Shown here: in pieces, positions 61,408-64,000 of the stretch
How the letters are laid out: every line of letters begins with the position of its first letter
Position numbering within the stretch: the first letter of the stretch is position 1
From: Streptomyces cyanogenus
GTDB lineage: Bacteria > Actinomycetota > Actinomycetes > Streptomycetales > Streptomycetaceae
DNA: 64,000 bases
NCBI RefSeq assembly: GCF_017526105.1
Contig: NZ_CP071839.1
Location: forward strand, 7,416,001-7,480,000
Direction of reading: 5' to 3'
Translations under genes and position numbers: made by a program
The notes under the pieces: generated by a model
What the model saw: the letters and a program-made list of their open reading frames with translations, nothing else
Databases searched by the model: none
Told to the model about the DNA's origin: nothing

Positions 61408-62181
61408 ATGAACACGATGACGCTCTGGCACACGTCCGGCTGGGGGTTCGCGGCGCTCGCCTTCGCGGCCCTGCTCGTCGGCTTCTCCAAGACCGCGGTC
61501 AGCGGGGCCAACACGGTCAGCCTCGCGGTCTTCGCCGCGGTCCTGCCCGCCCGCGCCTCGACGGGCGTGCTGCTGCCCGTGCTGATCGCCGGCGACGTGC
61601 TCGCCGTGCTCACCTACCGGCGGCACGCGCACTGGCCCACGCTGTGGCGGCTGTTCCCGGCCGTCGCGGCGGGCGTGGTGGCCGGCACGCTGTTCCTGGT
61701 GTGGGCCGACGACGGGATCGTACGGACCTCGATCGGCGCGATCCTGCTGCTGATGGCCGGGGTGACGGTGTGGCGCCGGCGGGCCGCGGAGGCCCCGCGG
61801 GAGCCGGACGCGGTGACGACCCGGGCGGGCCGGGTGAAGGCGCGCGCGTACGGGGTGCTCGGCGGGTTCACGACGATGGTCGCCAATGCGGGCGGACCGG
61901 TGATGTCGATGTACCTGCTGTCCGCCGGCTTCCGGAAGCTCGGCTTCCTTGGCACCTCCGCCTTCTTCTTCCTCATCGTGAACGTGTCGAAGGTGCCGTT
62001 CAGCGCGGGTCTGGGGCTGATCGACGGGCGCTCGCTGCTCCTCGACGCCGCGCTCGTGGTGTTCGTCGTGCCCGGCGCGTTGTTCGGCAAGTGGGCTGTG
62101 AACCGGATCAACCAGCGACTCTTCGAACAACTCGTGATCGCGGCGACGGTCGTAGGCGGCCTGCAACTGCTACTGCGGTAG
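61408..62181 (+). CDS. TauE/SafE family membrane transporter
   Basis: A 257-residue polytopic protein of the sulfite/sulfoacetate exporter (TauE/SafE) family with about eight transmembrane helices in two repeats. The typical first helix FAALLVGFSKTAVSGAN and the second-half GFTTMVANAGGPVMSMYL repeat are readable. ATG 61408 fits the family; ATG 61381 in frame is possible, as neither has a ribosome site. The 3' end overlaps the opposing HAD gene by 12 nt. Confidence 0.87.
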   Translation: MNTMTLWHTSGWGFAALAFAALLVGFSKTAVSGANTVSLAVFAAVLPARASTGVLLPVLIAGDVLAVLTYRRHAHWPTLWRLFPAVAAGVVAGTLFLVWADDGIVRTSIGAILLLMAGVTVWRRRAAEAPREPDAVTTRAGRVKARAYGVLGGFTTMVANAGGPVMSMYLLSAGFRKLGFLGTSAFFFLIVNVSKVPFSAGLGLIDGRSLLLDAALVVFVVPGALFGKWAVNRINQRLFEQLVIAATVVGGLQLLLR

Positions 62182-62958
62182 CCCCAGCAGCTCCGGAACG
62201 TCCGCGAAGGAGTCCAGGACGTGGTCCGGGGTTCCGCCGGCCTGCTCGTGCGTTGCCGGCTGGTACTTGCCCGTCTTCACCAGCACCCCCGTCAGCCCGG
62301 CCCGCTGCGCCGCCAGCACGTCCGACTCGATGTCGTCGCCGACCATCAGCGCCTGCTCGGCGCCCACCCCCAGCCGGGCCAGCGCCGCCTCGAAGAACGC
62401 CCGGGACGGCTTGCCCGTGACCTCCGCCGTCACGCGCGCCGCCTGCTCCAGACCGAGCAGGAAGGCACCCGAGTCCAGCTGCAGCCCCGCGTCGGTCCGC
62501 CAGTACAGGTTGCGGTGCATGGCGACCAGCCGCGCGCCCCGCTGCAGCTCGCCGAACGCCCGGTTCAGCGCCGCGTAGTCGAACCCGGGCCCGGCGCCGC
62601 CGATCACGACCACGTCGGCACCCTCCTCGACGAGCGTGACGTCCCCCAGGTCCGCGGCGATGTCCCCGCTGTTCAGCAGCGCGCAGCGGGCGCCCGGGAA
62701 GTGCTCGGCGAGATGGGCGGCGGTGACGGCCGGCGCGGTCAGCACGTCCTCGGCGTCCACGGCGAAACCGGCGTCCGCCAGCGTCTCGGCGATCGACGCC
62801 CGGGTCCGGGAGGTCGTGTTGGTCACCAGGGCCACGCCGAGCCCGGCCGCGCGGAGCGCGCGCAGCGCCGCCACCGCGCCGGGCAGCGGCTTCCAGGACA
62901 CGGTGAGGACCCCGTCGATGTCGATCAGGACGGCACGCACGGACGCCATGGATTCCAT
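62170..62958 (-). CDS. HAD-IIA family hydrolase (LHPP/NagD-like)
   Basis: A 262-residue HAD phosphatase with a C2-type cap. Motif I is LIDIDGVLTVS, motif II is VTNTTSRTR, the Lys is in TGKPSRAFF, and motif IV is MVGDDIESDVLAAQ. The layout matches LHPP/phospholysine phosphohistidine phosphatases. ATG 62949 is an alternative start. Its stop lies within the TauE/SafE gene; the two coding ends overlap by 12 nt (62170-62181). Confidence 0.87.
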   Translation of the reverse strand: MESMASVRAVLIDIDGVLTVSWKPLPGAVAALRALRAAGLGVALVTNTTSRTRASIAETLADAGFAVDAEDVLTAPAVTAAHLAEHFPGARCALLNSGDIAADLGDVTLVEEGADVVVIGGAGPGFDYAALNRAFGELQRGARLVAMHRNLYWRTDAGLQLDSGAFLLGLEQAARVTAEVTGKPSRAFFEAALARLGVGAEQALMVGDDIESDVLAAQRAGLTGVLVKTGKYQPATHEQAGGTPDHVLDSFADVPELLGLPQ

Positions 62959-63187
62959 GGACCGACCGTAGCGACCCGACCGGCGCCCGCACGGGTACGA
63001 CCGCGCACGCTCACCCCTGTGCCCGCGCGCCGACAGCGCCCGGGCCGTCGGGGCGGCCGCGCCCTGCCGCCCCGTGGGTGTGGCGGTTGCCGTGTGGGTC
63101 TCGCGGTCACCGTGCCCTGCGGGTCCCGTGGTCCCCGTGCCCTGCCGGACCCTGGCCCCGGCGGTCGCCGAGGCCGTCCCGCGCCGG
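62959..63187 (-). other. short spacer with GTGCC-type repeats before the cobF end
   Basis: A 229-nt stretch with an exact copy of the GGTCACCGTGCC core at 63105-63116 and related GTGCCCTGC units at 63112 and 63138. It resembles the minisatellite at 30412 in content, again on the 3' side of a minus-strand gene (cobF). No gene supported. Confidence 0.5.
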
Positions 63188-63976
63188 TCAGCCCCCTGCC
63201 TGGCCGTCCTGCGCGGAATGCCGGCGCAGCAGGTACGTGTCCATGATCCAGCCCTTGCGCTCCCGGGCCTCCGCCCGCAGCCGCTCGATGCGCGGACCGG
63301 CCTCGGCGATCGGACCGGAGACGAGGATCTCGTCCGGCGTGCCGATGTAGGCGCCCCAGTAGATGTCCATGTCCTCGTCGGCGTACCGCCGGAAGGCCTG
63401 GTGCGCGTCCAGCATCACGACCACGTCGTCCACCCCCTCCGGGAAGCCCTCGGCCAGCCGTCGCCCGGTGGTGATCTGCACCGGCCGGGCGACCCGGTTC
63501 AGCCCCGTGCGATGCCGGGCGACCAGCGCGGAGACACTGCTGATGCCGGGCACCACGTCGTACACGAACTCCACCGCGCCCCGCTCGCGCACCTCCTCCA
63601 GGATGGCCAGCGTGCTGTCGTACAGCGCCGGATCACCCCACACCAGGAAGGCGCCGGTGCCGTCCTCGTCCAGCTCCTCGCCGATCAGGCGCTCGTAGAT
63701 CCCGGCGCGGGCGCTGCGCCAGTCCCCGACGGCCGGCGAATAGGCCGCCCCGCCCGCCTTCCGGTCCCGCTCCGGGTCCCGGGCCTCCACCACCCGGTAC
63801 GACCCCTCGGGCAGGTGCGCGTCCAGGATGTCCCGGCGGAGCTGGGTCAGATCGCTCTTCACCTCGCCCTTGTCGAGCAGGAAGAACACGTCCGTGCTCC
63901 GCAGCGCCTTGACCGCCTGCAGGGTCAGCTGGTCGGGGTCGCCCGCGCCGATACCGATGACATGAATCTTTCGCAC
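63188..63976 (-). CDS. cobF: precorrin-6A synthase (deacetylating)
   Basis: A 262-residue SAM-dependent methyltransferase of the aerobic cobalamin pathway that methylates C-1 of precorrin-5 and removes the acetyl group. It begins MRKIHVIGIGAGDPDQLTLQA, and the TGAFLVWGDPALYDSTL and VVPGISSVSALVARHRTGLNR segments are the tetrapyrrole methylase signatures. GTG 63976 is chosen; a slightly longer start at 63994 is possible near the window edge. Other cob genes may lie beyond the window. Confidence 0.93.
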   Translation of the reverse strand: MRKIHVIGIGAGDPDQLTLQAVKALRSTDVFFLLDKGEVKSDLTQLRRDILDAHLPEGSYRVVEARDPERDRKAGGAAYSPAVGDWRSARAGIYERLIGEELDEDGTGAFLVWGDPALYDSTLAILEEVRERGAVEFVYDVVPGISSVSALVARHRTGLNRVARPVQITTGRRLAEGFPEGVDDVVVMLDAHQAFRRYADEDMDIYWGAYIGTPDEILVSGPIAEAGPRIERLRAEARERKGWIMDTYLLRRHSAQDGQAGG

Positions 63977-64000
63977 GACCCGAGTCTGCCGCACGCCCCG

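Overview
The window is high-GC actinomycete DNA, almost certainly Streptomyces. The evidence is the extreme third-position GC, frequent GTG/TTG starts, tightly coupled operons, a hopanoid locus whose order matches the S. coelicolor SCO6759-SCO6771 region as I remember it, a complete conservon (sensor ATPase, roadblock, DUF742, GTPase), a cobF gene, and a c-di-AMP riboswitch in front of a LysM/M23 peptidase. I see no IS element, prophage, integrase or CRISPR array. Most genes look chromosomal and native.

Layout, left part (0-25 kb). A GHKL ATPase, IPP isomerase (idi), a CDF metal exporter and galE lead into a seven-gene plus-strand operon (3755-10798). That operon encodes two CDP-alcohol phosphotransferases (one fused to extra domains), a sugar-phosphate/choline-type cytidylyltransferase, a glycerol-1-phosphate-dehydrogenase-like protein, a family 2 glycosyltransferase and a TagGH-type ABC exporter. 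Together they look like a pathway for an unassigned phosphopolyol-containing envelope glycolipid or glycopolymer. A strong terminator separates it from the hopanoid operon (11097-24103): a leader ORF, hpnC, hpnD, an 89-codon coupled ORF, hpnE, a polyprenyl diphosphate synthase, shc, hpnG, hpnH, ispG, dxs and hpnO. This operon carries its own MEP-pathway genes and runs from isoprenoid precursors to aminobacteriohopanetriol. An XRE-cupin regulator coupled to a 40-residue membrane protein follows, preceded by two phased operator-like dyads.

Middle (25-45 kb). Here are a tyrosine phosphatase divergent from a GH36 alpha-galactosidase, the riboswitch-controlled LysM/M23 peptidase, an SGNH hydrolase, a minisatellite, two TetR regulators, a metallo-beta-lactamase-fold hydrolase, and an M14 carboxypeptidase with a separately encoded propeptide-like protein. 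Next come the conservon with a GAF protein, threonine catabolism (tdh-kbl, with a LysR gene behind it), and a second XRE-cupin module coupled to a GNAT acetyltransferase. The start codon of that XRE gene lies inside a perfect operator palindrome.

Right part (45-64 kb). An MFS transporter faces a split transketolase across a second minisatellite. Then come tRNA-Pro(GGG), an MMP-like matrixin with a cysteine switch and a beta-propeller tail, a DUF4916 gene, a FluG-like amidohydrolase/glutamine synthetase pair, HAD phosphatases, a methyltransferase, a HhH-GPD protein, DUF3140, Dps, an alpha/beta hydrolase, a thiolase/acyl-CoA ligase pair, TauE/SafE and cobF.

The most promising leads are the CDP-alcohol/exporter operon, the MMP-like protease, the coupled small ORFs in the hopanoid operon, the two XRE-cupin modules with unusual operators, and minisatellites in which the last repeat copy contains the stop codon of the neighbouring gene. 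All assignments rest on reading the sequence. No database search was possible.
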